This document shows positions 24,131-38,100 of a stretch of 64,000 nt of DNA, piece by piece. Source of the stretch: Certhia americana (taxonomy: Eukaryota > Chordata > Aves > Passeriformes > Certhiidae). The position numbers were made by a program, and so were the translations under genes. The stretch's first letter is position 1. The number at the start of each line of letters is the position of its first letter. A model generated the notes under the pieces. The model was not told where the DNA came from and made no database searches. It saw only the letters and a program-made list of their open reading frames with translations. Where the stretch lies: positions 41,009,715-41,073,714 of the forward strand of contig CM031879.1 in assembly GCA_018697195.1 (NCBI GenBank), in the 5' to 3' direction.

Positions 24131-26685
24131 CAAGTAGTAATCTAGCCCCAGCAGCTCAAGCTATTCATTCTGTGTTCAACCTAGAATAGAAAGCAAATGG
24201 CTGGATAATAAATACCATGGAAACAAGAGAAAACTCACATAAATCCTATAAAAAATCAACTTAGGAAAAAAGAAGAAAACCCAAATTGTCTGTAGATAAA
24301 ACAAAATTCACTGTGAATCTGCAACGAAACCGTTTAAATATAAAATATTGTGATAGTTTCTACCTTTTATAAAAATCTTTCAGTTTTTTTTCTTTTAGAA
24401 CATGCTTTGGTATATCTGAGGTCTTTTCTATTAAGACTGACGTATTTACCAGTCTAACTAAGCCATTACCAACTTGTTCTTCGGATCCCAGATTCAAAGA
24501 GATCCCTTTCCCAGTCAGCTCTTTCTCATTTGCTGGTTTGGCCTCTCACAACACTTCTGTGCCTCACTCTGCTTTCAGCTCATACTCACTTATTTTCTCA
24601 GGTAAATCACTGAAGTGTGGGTGTCACCTGAGGTGTGCCTCATTCACTTTGCAGAATATGTATAGCTACGGGGTCAGTAGTGGAGCCAGGGCTGGTCAAA
24701 GTTGTGGACCAGTAAATATTTATCCATTATCCATCCCTGTGTAGGCTTTTACCTACACTGCACTACATTTATGGCATTTTATAATACTAAGCTCATAGTA
24801 GAGGGTGAGTGCTTGAATATAACATCTACATCCTAAAAAAGTGCTTTATGAGCAGATTATATCAGGTTTCATGTTAATACCAGTCTCAGGGGAGAATTAA
24901 GTTTGAAAAATCATCCACCATCTTCCTTGATAAATCTTGATAAAAAAATTATTATTTGGGACCATGTGGCTGGTTAAGTACAGCAGATGGAAACAAACCC
25001 TCTGGAATTTGAATCAATGTAAAAGGTAACCATGCTAACATGAAAATCTGAGCTTCTTCCTCAGTCTTTCAATGTCCACTGGTCAGAGCCTATTGGTTTG
25101 GAGAGAGCAAGAGTGAGTCATCCTCTAAATCGTGGTTGGTCATCATTATCAGGGCTGGTAGAGCCCCACAGACTAGTCTGAATTTGAAGTAAGATACAAG
25201 TCACTTCTTCAGTTTAGTATAAAGAAGTCTTGTGTATTGCATCAGGCACCTGAATTCCCTTTGTAGTCATCAGAAGAAGTAACTTTAGATAGACTGAATT
25301 AATCTTACTATTTTAAACACACTCAAGCATGAAATAGGTAAGGTGAACTGTGCTCTATGTATGCCTATTTATGCCTTTTGGTTATAATGGAAACATAGAA
25401 TGAACAGCTCAGATGGGTATATTTAAATCACAGATGTTCAGATTTGGGCAGACAAAAATCACCTTGGCTGTTCATACTGTCCTTGTAAGCAGTTAGGATT
25501 CACACTGTGCTCTGCTGGCCTGCAGATACCATGCTCCTTTCTGGAAGAGAATGCCAGAAGCTGCTGAAATTTTACAGACAACTACTGGTGGCAGAGGCAT
25601 ATGTGGAAGATGGAGAAAAAGTATTGTATCATCTACTTAAAGATCATGGATTCTAGATAAACAGAAAAAGCTGGTGATCAGCTACAGGACTACCATCAGC
25701 TCTGCCTCTAGCCACACTCCAAGCACTGGTGTGCAGGTAGCAGATATTGCAGTGCACATGCAGGAAAGAGACAGACCCACAGGTATGAGTATCCCTTCAT
25801 CAGGGTCTAGTTCCTTGTGTGTTGCCTCTTTCTCTCTTGTGCCTTTGTAGATGTGCTTTTCTCTGTCTCACCCAGTGAGAGCATCACATCTCTTGCTCAC
25901 ACAGTGACTCTCCTGAGAGGTGCCAGTATGGCTCTCCATGAATGCTTTAGCATTTTATTCACATTGGAATAGCTTGAATAGAAGAGCTCGAGAACATTTT
26001 CCTCTGGAACAAGTCATGATGTAGTCCTATCAGGCATTGAAAGGTGGGATTTGAAGAAAAAAGTGAATTCAATACTTGTCCCCCACCCCCTCTATTCTTA
26101 GCAGTGAGATATTTCTCAAAAGCATTAGTCCTCCTTTCTTCCCATACTTTATTTTGTGCTTTTCGTCTTTCAATTCATCACAAGTAGCTGAAAATGAAAT
26201 GTTCTTGAAATGGCAGGAACAGTTGGCTTCAATATTTCTGAACTTTTTCTTTCAACCCAATATGAAATCTATTAAGAAAAGATTCTGTAAGTTTTCCTGT
26301 ACTAACCTGAATGTACAGTGATTATTGGTTGTCCTAGAAGTGAGGTCTTCATTGTAAAATGTACTTGAACAAAATCCAGCTGCCTTGTCCCCCTAATAGT
26401 GTGGTATGATGGACAAAAGAGAAATATAACTTAATATTTAAATTGAAGATAAAACTGATTTTTGGGGCACTGAAGAAGATCCCAGAGTGGGCAGAAAAGC
26501 AGACCAAACCATGGTATAAACCTTAATGTTTTGAAAAGCCAGAAAGTATACTGCAGTGAGTGGTCCAAAAAGTCTCATGAAAGTATGTGAAGCTCTGTCT
26601 GAGGCTTGATCCATTGAACAATATTTGTAAATAACAGTAATCTGAAAGTCAAAGTGTGTTCGGCTGCAACATTACATTACATTTT

Positions 26686-26856
26686 TGTATGTATATATAT
26701 ACATAGAGATCTTATATATTCATGGCTATAATTATTATATGTTATATGGACAGTTTTATACTAATAATGACTCGGAAATTTTGTATTATGTCACGCATGT
26801 GTATAAGTTAGTACACAAACACATATATAAATGAATATATATATCTATCTATATCC
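26686..26856. repeat. TA-rich compound microsatellite
   Basis: Two degenerate runs, gtatgtatatatatacata near 26686-26705 and acatatataa/atatatatatctatctata near 26809-26856, with AT-rich unique sequence between them. Confidence 0.65.
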
Positions 26857-27424
26857 ATAACAAATCTGTTTTCCAGTTTAGGCCAGATACACCAAATACA
26901 CATGAAAACACATACAAGCAGTACAAATTGACTGGATATATGTTACTGATTGTATGTATGTTACAGTGCACTTTGTATCACTTCAGAGAATTGTCTGTCA
27001 AAACCTTCCCAACCTGAAAAAGTATTAGTAGGAGTCCACATTTTCATAAAGACCTTTGCCTGTCCTCTTGGAGTTTTTTCTTCTGTTTCTTTCTGCCTCT
27101 TTTGCAACACTTCAAATGAATTAAATATTAAGTCCTTGCCATAGTATATATGGAAGCTGACAGATACTCTGAACCAGCAGTACTTGTGAGATATACTTTA
27201 TGGTGGCTTTCCTCCATAGGATACTCTCTGCTGGCAGACACACCATGCCAGCTTCTGCCAGTATAGGCTGTGCCAGCTTCTGCAGCTTCTGGCTGGCCAG
27301 TTCTGGAGTTATAGAAATAAGGCCAGACACGACATTGTAAGTCAAAGACAAAGACAAGAGCAGCTCTTTCTGAACCACCCCTGAAAGATGACCATCTTAG
27401 TGCTTTCTGAAACTTAAGAGTCAT

Positions 27425-27755
27425 AGTCATTTCATGGTCCCAGAGCAAACTATTCTATCAAATAACCACCGGACATCCCTTTCATAATGTCCAATATAGA
27501 TCTTCTTTGCTACTGTTTTTGCTTATTACCCCTAGTTCCTCTCTCAGAGAACAAAGAGGTCAATTCATGTTCTCTTTCTCTGACAGTTGCATTTAAAATA
27601 TGTGAAGACCACAGGCCCGTGTTTCCTCCCACAACTCAGTCATCTCTATGATAAGCAGAAACAACATCATTCCCCTGATCCTTCTGCATAGTTCTTATTC
27701 TTTAGCTTGCAGTTCATTCCAATTGCACACCTCTGGATTTTTTTATTAAAGTTAA
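27425..27755 (-). mobile_element. Ancient CR1 LINE remnant (3' part)
   Basis: The + strand follows the antisense order of old CR1 elements. It has a cccagagcaaactattctat stretch matching the usual (agagcaacctgttccat) block, then the ttattacccctagttcc block, then tatgtgaagac, then tgataagcagaaacaac-like words, and ends near ctggattt. Each block is diverged by about a quarter or more by eye. The element is therefore on the - strand and far older than the copies at 56.5 and 59.1 kb. No intact coding is left. The 5' and 3' limits are approximate. Confidence 0.65.
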
Positions 27756-30432
27756 GACAACTTTTAAATTATATAAACTAATGACTTCTATAATCACAGA
27801 ATCTAAATTGTAAGTGTGAAGATGAACTGTTACTTCTTTCTAGAGATGTAAAATAGCCTTTCCTTTCCTATTTATTCTATTACATATTTTACTTCTGCTA
27901 ACCTGAGACAATTGTTGAGGTGCTTTGAGGACAGTACCACCTTAAGTTCTATTTTGCTTGTAATTGTCATACATGCAATTGTAGAAATGCATCTAAAATA
28001 TATATCTACCAAACTCTCTGCAATGAAGGTATGAACTCAGTACACTGGGAAGGAAAGAAAACATGATCCCTCAATCTAGCAACAGACACTAATATCTCAT
28101 TGATACTATTTTACACAGAGGAAATTAATTTCTCTGTGGTTGAAAGGATCAGTGTGAAAAACATTTGTATACTTCAGAGATTGTTTGAGAACCCTTATTT
28201 TCCTGATCTAATGCTGAAAATCTATGGCCTCACACTTCCTTAAATTGACACTCTTTGAGTCAGTTTTAGCTGACTGACTGGTGGCAAATGGAGCAGTGAT
28301 TGAAAAGGCACAAAACAGCACAAGTTCTTCAGCTGAAGGACCACACATGGCTGCAGTACACACTAGAAGTGGCAGACAGGAGATAGGGTTTGGATCCACA
28401 GTGACAGGCTTTGCAAGCAGGGTTAGTGAAACTGTTTAGACAGCCAGAAGCATTTCTCAGCTGCAGATTGCCATACCCATGTCTCCTAACAGGAGAGCCA
28501 TGATGAGAAGCAACCACAGTATTTACCCATCTTTCCCTAAATAGGATAAAAATATGCCTTTTAGGTGCTGAATATGAAATTTGTTTAGCTGTGATTACTC
28601 TTCTCTTTACCAAAGCCAAATAATTTGTTGAATCAAATAAACAGGTGCAATCTTGATAGCTCTGCTACATGAAACAAAGCCAAATGCCATAAAAGCTCCA
28701 AATAATCCTTATTACATAAAATGTCCTGTGCCAATGCACTGTAATAAAATATTCAGCTGTACATACAGACACTTTGCATCTTTAATCCCACTTGGACTAA
28801 AGATCTTCTCTTTCCTTAATTCTTCCCAAATTAAAATGTTTTTTGAGAGGTTTCTGTACCTTCCTGACTTTGAAAAAAAAATCTTAAAAACAGTAAGGGA
28901 AACTGTACAAAACAAATAACTAATAAATCCTTTATCAAAGGAGCAAGATATTAGTTACTTTATAGTTTTTAGTTTTATTTTTCCAAAGCATTTCCCTTCC
29001 CAGTACCTCACTGGCCAAAACTGCTAAGTGAAATGATTTTTCAGTAAATACCATTCACTTCTGGATTATCAATATCTTCTTACCTTTACATAACAGTTAG
29101 GAAGGCAGCTTCTCATTGACACACTTCCTCCTTACAGACGTTCCCTGCCACTGTTCACTCTCTAATTCTGGATATGCTGAATCTTTCCTCCTCTTTGGCT
29201 TGTGTGAATTGTGCCATTATATTGATGTTTGGCACTTGTTTCCTCTCCTTTTTACTTGTGCTGTCATGTGATGATTTGTGTGTGTTCATGATAATTCTAT
29301 TCCCGTCTTCTCATTTAAGTCACAACCACTAGTATTATCAGAGCAAAAAGCAAAGTCTTTCTGTGTTTTCCCTGATCAAGATTCAACAGTTTCATCACCC
29401 AAAGTGAAGGGAGGCAGAATGGTCTACAGGAATCAGTTTGGAGACAGGAAAATTATATGACTGTAGTGGATTTCCATAGAACTGGACATTGTGCTATCCT
29501 ATAAAAGAAAATCTTACCCATCTCTGCTTTAAACTACAGACAGTCATACTTGATTGGTTTCTCTTTTGACTTGTACAGAGACTTAGACAAACATGTCCTA
29601 AATCCATTTTTTGTAGGACACATTTTAACACTCTTATGATAGAAATTGAAGAAATAACCTGCATATTCATCTCTGGCACAAATAACAAAGTATGCCTCTA
29701 TAGAACTTTCCTTCCACATTGTAAAATGAATTTGCTTGTTTACGCCATATTTAAATTATTTGCCAAGGCCAACCTCCATAAGCCACAACAACTGACCCAA
29801 ATCACAGTATTTTATTATGACGGTCTTTTCTGGTGAAATGTAAGCAAATCAGTAGGGTACTAGCTAATATTGAATAATGCTTTGCAGTGCTTCACTCTCC
29901 ATGCATAGACTCATTAGCAAACATGGAGTTTTATACCTCATGAAAAACATGTACTAAACAACCAGTTTAGCTGAGAAAAATTCACAAGGGAAAAGTTTTT
30001 TCAAACTTTTGGTAAAATTAAAATTTGATAAACATTTTTCAGACTTCCACTGTTTATTGCATTTGCACACGTAGCTATCTCCAAATTATTTACAAGTTTG
30101 AACATACAAAACATTAGTGATGGCGTTAACATTGCTTGTCTTAGCCTTGAGTTACACAGAACTACAGAAACAATGTCCTAAATTCTAAATTCCAGAAAAA
30201 AAAAACATTTCTGAGAGGAGTACCCCATGCACAGATTAAAGAAAACTGAAGGCCTGTCACACAGCAAAAAAATGCTGGCCACAGATTCCTTTCTTTGGGG
30301 GCATATCTAACCTTCTCTGGGAAACAACCAAATGCCTATAACCATCTAAAGGTCTTATTGGTGTGTCAACCATATTAGAAGCACCAAAGCACGTGTTTCT
30401 GAAGAACATCATATCTTGTTCAAAGGAAATGG

Positions 30433-30462
30433 CACTGACAAGATTTTCACTGACAAGATTTT
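30433..30462. repeat. Perfect 15-bp tandem duplication
   Basis: The word cactgacaagatttt occurs twice head to tail (30433-30447, 30448-30462) with no mismatch. Confidence 0.95.
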
Positions 30463-33400
30463 ACCTCCTTAACATAAGGGACTTCAGAGCTCTCCTTGGA
30501 CAATGCAGTTTGTTGTCACTCTCTGCATGATGCTTAGGACAGCTAGCTGCAATCCAATTTGAAGACAGTTCCCCATAAAACAGAAAGAAGGCTCCTTGGG
30601 GAACAGAGGAAAAACAACATAAAATGTATGCTACATTCTCCCCTCCAGTCAACTCTCCCTCACCTCAAAACCAGCTGAGATTTTTTTTCAGCAGCAGTAT
30701 GGGCCAATATCAGGACTTTAAAGCATTTTCCTCTTAACTGCTCTTTATTATACTGGGAATTTTTACATATCCATCTTTTGCATATATTTTTACTCCTTTG
30801 TGGTCTAAAACAAGTTTCAGAGGAGTTAACTGTGGTCTCACTTATACCTTTCTTATACTTCTTTCCATCTCAGTGGCACAATTTCCTTCAGAAACTGTGA
30901 GCCAACAGGAATGTCCTGATATGTTTGAGTTAATTCATTTTCCTATTGCTTAGAGGGATTCAACAAATCCTAAATCATCTCCATACAGAGTGACATTTAT
31001 GATTAAGCTTATGTGGCCAGCTCCATCTGTTTCATAGCCACGTACAATAGAAGTATGACTTCTTGTCTCTCCCTCAAAAGATGTGCATCTTCTGGACATC
31101 AAGGCAAGACACTATCAGTGTAATGGTGTCAATGCTCAGCGTTCTGTGCAGCCTGTTTGACCTTTAGTGGCATCTAGTGGCAAATGAGTTCGTGAGGAAA
31201 AATCTTCACAATTAGATGGCAATTAAACCAATGAAAATTGATTTCATCTCCTTTTGTGAGAATGGGAAGAATGGAGCTTGCAGTGCATCAGCATAGTGAG
31301 GACACGTTTCTGGCTGCCAGCCTGCCCTACCAGTCTAAACTAGTCACTAGGCATTACAAGCCATGTGACCAAATTAGTTTCAGTGCTAATTTACAGAGCT
31401 TCTGATAAGACTTTCTAATTATGGTTTGGAACAAGGACTGCAGGTAGTTAAGAAGTTAGAATTAGGCACCTTTTGAAAATTAAAGTGCTATTTTTGCTAC
31501 TTTGTTGATCATAATTTACGTCTTCCATTAAGCCACGTGAGACATTCTTTTCTATCACAATGTGGATGCTCTTGCTATTGTCCTTAGAAACAGCACAACA
31601 GATTTTGATATTGCCTTGGCAGTAGCATGGATCCTCTCTTCCTAAGTGAGATTCACTAGTGTTTTGATTTTACCAGATGTCACAATACTTTCTTCTCCTG
31701 TCTAATATTAAAATGTGTATGGAGCAATGTGCTGGATAGTTGCAACCCACAGTTCAGTGTCAAAAGATATTTGTCTCATAAATATATGATTCCATATTCA
31801 GGCAACATACTGATAGAAGTTGATAGAGACTTCAAACTCTGCTGGAATAACAGTCTGCAATATTTAAACTGATGTTTTTAGTGCATTAGTTTTCCAGAAA
31901 AGTCAGCTGTATGCAAACAGAAGCAATTGAATAAGCATTGTAGGTGAAACAGTCTGCCTAAATTTCTTTTTTTCTTTTTAAATAAACCCAAATGTTAAAA
32001 AAATTCAAGACAAAATATAAAATTTCTGTGGAAAGTATCTCCACAGGTGCAAAGCGTCATGCAAGAAATAATGCATATTGTTGTTATTGTACATTGTTAA
32101 TGTAACCTGTTGTTATTTTGTAGCTTCACAAGAGGTGAGAAAACATCTGTGAGTATAACACTTCAAATCCATAATGTTTTCTAAAGAAAATCAGTATTTA
32201 CATCATATACCCCTTATATTCATGCAACAAAAAAGAAATTCTGTTGAAAAGTCTAGTATTGCTCATCATTTGGGCTGATGGAAAAGGCATTGCTTGAGAA
32301 TGCTTTTCAGTGAAATGTTTTCAACTAAATTCTTCCCTTCACTGAGATACTGTCATATTAGATCAACTTTACAAGGAAGCCTGGTGAGAAATGAAGGAGA
32401 TATTTGGTCATTGTACAACTGCAAAATAATAAGTAGTCAGATCTTTTAGCACAACTAAGATTACAAGAATGCTACAATATATCATTCTGGGAGTTGCTGA
32501 CAAAGTCCTTGCTCCTGTGTCCCAGAAATGCCTCCTGTTTCCTGGGAACTGCCACTTCCCAGGTGCTGTAGGGCAGTATGTCACAATTTCTTAGGTTTGT
32601 TTTTTGAAACAAGAAATAGGTGTTAAATTAGGACACTGAATAAGTCAATGAGTCACAATTCACTTTTAAAGAAAGAAACAAGAAAACTTTCCCCTGTGGA
32701 TTAATGAATAAGATACATTAATAAAAGAAGTCCTTCTTACTTCCTTTGCTGTGGGTTATACTGACATTTTGGCAGCTAATAAAACACAAGGGGCCAGAAA
32801 ATATATTTGGGACAGTTAAGTGTGTTTGTCTGCCAAATTAAATAATAGACCAGAGACATTGGAACAGGACAAGAGAATGTACAAAAAAAGTGAAAGCTGT
32901 GCCAGCTGAGAGGTCTAATGGTCTTACTGGAAAGTGGCTTGAACAGCTTGCAGCTGAGATGAGACAAAAAGTCCATGTGGATAGAGAATTCCATCTGTCC
33001 CTGAATACATTTTTCCATTTAGAGTTTAAGAAGGATGCAGAAATCATTTAGGTTCTTTGATTTTCATTGTGAAAGGAAAATGGAAAAAGATGGTTGCATT
33101 CTCCTGACACTACAGTGTGGCTTAAGATTTATCTTTGTTCAAAGGAAAACCTTCTGCTTGAAGAAACATTAAAACACAGTGTTGTAAGTCAAGGTCCAAA
33201 TAGCTCCCTTTATCCATTGATAAAATGGAATTAATGGTCAGTGGAGAGCTGATTTTAGCAACAAAGAAACTGCATCTAAATGAAACTGATTTGACATATA
33301 AAAGAAATGCTTTCTACAGTTAAAGAATTTTGACTGTCTAGCTATGAAGTCCCAGGAAAATGTCTCCTGTGAAGGAGGTAAGTTTAGAGGAAGAAACCCC

Positions 33401-33784
33401 TGCTGGAGCTACCCAGCGTTCTGAAGGCTTGAAACTGCCTTAAGCTAGACATAGAGTTTCTAGTTGTCTTCTAGTGTGCAAGGAGCTGGCAGCTGGCATC
33501 TGACAGCTGATCAGATAGTTTATAATTTTCAGTGCCATGGTGGTCTTTAGGACGCTAATAGCTTCTGGCTAAAAAGACTGGTTGAATAATTTGGGTTTGA
33601 TTCAAGTAAACAGTTGGCAGGTTTAGGAATGCTGCTTAAACTGAGGTGGATTTTGTTCTTAAAAGCTTATGTTTGTCAAGCATGGCACCCCAGCAGTCTA
33701 AGTGTACAGTATGCTTCTCTCCCTTCAAATCCAGGAATACATGAGACTGAAGGACAAGTCCTACCAAAGCTGAAATGGTTTTTA

Positions 33785-33869
33785 AAAATTTACAGAGTAC
33801 CAAAAGTGTGAGACATATTTGATTAAAACATGTAAAATTTACAGAGTATCAAAAGTGTGAGACACATTT
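33785..33869. repeat. 36-bp direct duplication at 49-bp spacing
   Basis: The sequence 33785-33820 (aaaatttacagagtaccaaa...) recurs at 33834-33869 with two transitions. It is a local segmental duplication of recent to moderate age. Confidence 0.9.
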
Positions 33870-34954
33870 TGTTTCCCCAAATGTTGAAACATTTTCATTT
33901 ATCTAAAACATACCACATTCAAGTAAAATATTAAAGTAGTATAGATTTTATATTTAATATAATATTTATGTCTAAACATAATGGACTAAATAATTGTTAA
34001 GGCAAACATAAAAGTCATGGTCAGATTTACCTGAACATATCTTAGGTTAGATAGGAACATGAGTGTAACGTAAATTTCGAAGTATTATTTGACAATGGCA
34101 TATGCTTCAGTGAAAATAGCTGACAAAGAAGGAGTAATCTAGGGGTTATTTCTGTCCTGACAGGCTCTACCGTGCTAATCCTGAGTCACAAATAGAAAAA
34201 AAATAAAGTGCATTGATTTCAAAATAGCTCCTCCCCTGAAGAATGTAAATACATAATGAAAGAAGAAAAAAACAAAAAAACCAGGGATTAAATTAATATG
34301 TACTAGTAAAGAAGACAGAAGCATAAACCAAATAATGAACATTCTTTTTTGTTATTTACTGATAGGAGTAGCAGGAAGGAAAGGTATATCTTTGGGATAG
34401 TGAAGAGCATTTAAGACAAAAGAAGGAAATAAAAGGCAAGTATGGCTAGTGTAGTGTAGGTAAGGGTGAATGTAAGCAGCTTGAATGTGATATCAATGGA
34501 CAAACAAAGCTGATCAAGGATTCAAATTTGAAATTATACTCTATTGCATGCAAAATATTGGTTAAGATAGAGAAGTTACAAAAAGAAATCAAAGAAAGGG
34601 TGCAATTACTAACAGATTCAAAGAACCATACAGGCAGACAAGATATTTTTTATTTTTCAAAACTCAGTTTGATAACATCTACAGGCTGTACTCTGTGTGC
34701 TGAGCACTCCTGCCAGAGACAGCCAAGAACATTAGGAAACAGTTGCTGCTACTCTTTCACTTGCAGAGAAATCAGCCCTTATCAACCACTTAATTGGTGA
34801 GACTTAGTCATGCTTCAGAGTCTCTGAAAAATACTTAAAACAAATATTATATTTATTAGCTATTGGGTTATTAAAGTCTTCAGAAAAGAAAGTCATAACA
34901 GCCTAATCACAGAAGGACTATTGCCAAAACTAGATCAGATGAGCCTTGACTTTG

Positions 34955-35115
34955 CCTAGATGAATCTTGGAAGTCCCTAAAGGTTTTCAACAAACCTTCA
35001 GGGCTGGATATCCTACAACCTCTGTGATTGTTACCTTGTGCTCCCAGGACAGGTGTTTTCTCATGTCCAGTTTGAGCCCCAGTTTTTCTTCTTCAGAAAT
35101 GCCTATCAATTCTCA
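34955..35115 (-). mobile_element. Probable ancient CR1 LINE remnant
   Basis: The + strand words cagggctggatatcctacaa, cctctgtgattgttacc and tgtccagtttgagccccagt occur in the order and spacing of the antisense CR1 3' region (cagggatggggcatccacaacctctctgggcaacc ... tgtccaatctgaacct). Divergence is high, and the call rests on block order. The limits are approximate. Confidence 0.5.
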
Positions 35116-38100
35116 TAATTCAGAAGTTAATAGGCCCTTTATTAGACTTTTCCAATGCCACAAGACAAGTTCCATGCATTCAACTGCACTTCCCATAGAC
35201 TCTTTACTGTTAGAGAAGCAGTCAGAATACTAAATCAGACAACAACTTGGAGAATCATGCAAACATGCATAACTATTTACACTGTTTTACATTCAGTGTG
35301 TGCCTCCTTTTTATCATTGTCTACAGTATGACAAAAATGGTATGTGGTTCCTGCAATCACACTTCCCCCCATGATGCTAAGCTGAGCTTCCACCTAAAAA
35401 CAGAGAGGTGAAAATCTTCTCACTGCATGCAGAAGCAGGGGTCTGAGATTGCACCTTACCCCAGATTCATGCTACAGACTGCCTCTGTTATGAATGAGGT
35501 TTTGCTCATTTGAGCTGGGGAATTGAAAGCAGCTGGCTATAATGCTTGTCTTACATGTTGCTGGCTACAGATGCTTGCATTCCTTAGCCATGCAAGTTTC
35601 CTCTGCTCTTTGAGGAGTGCTTTCTGAATGCTATAATGCTGGTAGTGTATCCTCCTACTGTCACACTCCAAGTTGTTCTTCAACCCAGTCTGCTCCCTTC
35701 CCAGCTAAACAGATTTGCCAGTTTGGACAAAATGTGTAAAGGCACATATGTTGGATGCCTATGCTACTTCTCACTTGCAATAGAAGCAAATGATAATATT
35801 TTTTTCTCTCTGCTGGTTGAAACAGGAATGCAATTTTCTCCATATATCTGAGTGAGGAATAGGTGCTGAATAGGCTGTTAGTCATTTAACATGGGTCTTA
35901 GAGCTTTCAGGTTTAGAATGCCAATCCCTTAATTACTAATCTTCATGGGTTTGGTTTTGCCTTTAAGGAAATGAGCACTCTAAATCTGTCGTGGAAGCAT
36001 TCAAGCAAGTCTGAATAAGCCCTTATATTTCCCTTCTGAACTGGATGACCACAGCATTGGAACTACATTTGTGGTTTATTTCTAATTTGTATTCTCTTGT
36101 TAATGTATATTTTAAAGCATAAAAGTAACTTTAAAAAGAGTAATTCTGCCCCAGCATAACCATCTGCAGCAAAAGAGTAAGTGCTTGGCAACACTAACTA
36201 GTTCATAGAAGTTCCTACTAGATATAAATAATCCCATGTTCTGGCAAAGAAAGTCCTCACAGTGTGATCTTTAGTTGGAGGAAAGAACTCATGTTATTTG
36301 GCACATCTAGCAGCATAATGTAGTTATTATTAAAAAAGTGACCAAGTAAAAGTGGCACCTTGTTAAATAATGTAACAACTCTCTGTGCATGTTCTAGGGC
36401 AGATTGGCTTACACCGTTTAAAACAAAAATAAACTTTTATTGCCTTCTTCTCCTGTTAACGCTGCTGAGCCAACACATCCACACACAGCAGAAGAGGCAA
36501 GAGCCAAATACAGAAGTGTTTTAGTAGGAACAAGGTGGACTTTAAATATGTAAGTCATTAATACAGATTTAAAAAATGGGACTACTGTAGACCTACATTT
36601 CCAACAGAATCCTCTTTCTAACGTAAATCCCGATCACAGGGATTTTGCAGAACATGTCTGGTATTTCAAGACTTCTTGTGATACCAGCAGCGTTGATGCT
36701 TCCCACTGTCAGCTGCATGACCAGAGGTGTCAGACATGCCCTGCCCTTGTGGGTACAGCTGAGATTTATGGACATGCAGCCATCTGGTCAGAGATGCTCT
36801 GCACTTCTTCACACTGATCCCTCTTTTTCAGAGACACTTCAGGTAGGCTAGTGACAAGTACAGCACAGTGGCTGCTTCTAGACCAGTGAAATAATTGTGC
36901 TCAGAACTGCTGTCCAGCACAGAGGTGACAGAGAGTGCTGTGTCTTATCTCTGCTCTTAACTTTATTCCCCACCCCCACTCAGAATGCCTCTATGTCTCT
37001 ATAGGAAAGTTTAAACCTTATAAATTAGCCATAGAAATGTACATACTGTGTGACAAGGTCTTTCACAGGCAGAAGCCTCCCTTTCTTGATTTCAGGGTTG
37101 TGTATGCATTTCACTTTAATAGTCCCTCTAGGAATAAAGAAACAGGCTCTATCCATAGTCTAGGTCTGGTTCACAAATCTTTTTATTACTGCTAAATCCA
37201 CAGACTATTGAGCAGATTTTTCCACTTTTCTGGCAGGCAGGTGGTGTAAAGAAAGCTTACAATACTCCTATTCTTGAGCAGAGCCTAGGACTGTAGATGT
37301 GCTTGGAAACAACTACAGGGTGAGGGACTGATGGAGAAGGATGGTCCACATTTAGCTGCTTAGGTGGTCAGTTGTGTAATGACTGTGATGTTTCTGATGA
37401 TGCCCACAGTCAGGGGCTTAATCGTCTGGGGAACACTGACATTGTGTTCTGCTGTGACTATACCTTTGGGCACCCTGTGCATCGGGTGAGAGGAAAGGGA
37501 ACTGAAGGTGCAGCTTGTGAAGACAGATATCTGAGTTTAATGGGTCTGGGGTTTATTCATATTTCTTTTAGTTAATCCATGCACAAAACTATTTCCTTCC
37601 CAAAATCAATTGTTCGCTTTTGTCATGGAAGACATTTAAACTTACAGTGGGAAGATCTTTGACAGACTTGAGCATCTGCACAGAAATTAACAAAGTATTT
37701 TTTCTTAAATTTCTATTTGAACGAAAATGTACCTGATCTACAGCTACTGATAGCCTGTTGTCTCCAAGACATGGAATTAGTTTGCCTACAGCAGAAAAGC
37801 AATTGAGCCAAATGTATTGTTTCATTTACCTACAATTTCAGTTTTCCACTGTATTGCATTACAAATATTTCACAGAATTTTCCATACCTGATGTGTTTCA
37901 AACTTTTAGCCTTACTTTACTAGAAATCTGAAATTCCTGATTTTTTCAGCTATTTGTCCCAGCCATGACTGACTTTAGAGATTGAAATTAACAAATACAT
38001 AGAATGAAAAGTAAATAGGATATTTTGATTTTTTTTCATAATTGCAGTGTTTCTATACTCTTTTCCACATCTTTTCTACCAATAAATTATATTATTAATT

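Larger units (their letters stand above)
15350..27424. other. AT-rich non-coding stretch
   Basis: No supported gene. The longest frame (18038-18388, +, 116 codons) has no recognisable domain and sits in ordinary AT-rich sequence. The stretch from about 18380 to 18800 is pyrimidine-biased on the + strand. Microsatellites and one old palindromic repeat are listed separately. A 13-base word (tgccagcttctgc) is repeated at 27246-27258 and 27271-27283. Confidence 0.65.
27756..34950. other. AT-rich non-coding stretch
   Basis: Nothing gene-like could be supported. Short frames around 28200-28620 (-) overlap each other in two phases and have no recognisable domain. Two local tandem duplications are listed separately. 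Confidence 0.65.

Noticed and set aside
37372..37492. Possible exon ending at a gtgaga donor (+)
   Set aside because: Open frame and a donor-like site, but no good polypyrimidine/AG acceptor and no recognisable protein.
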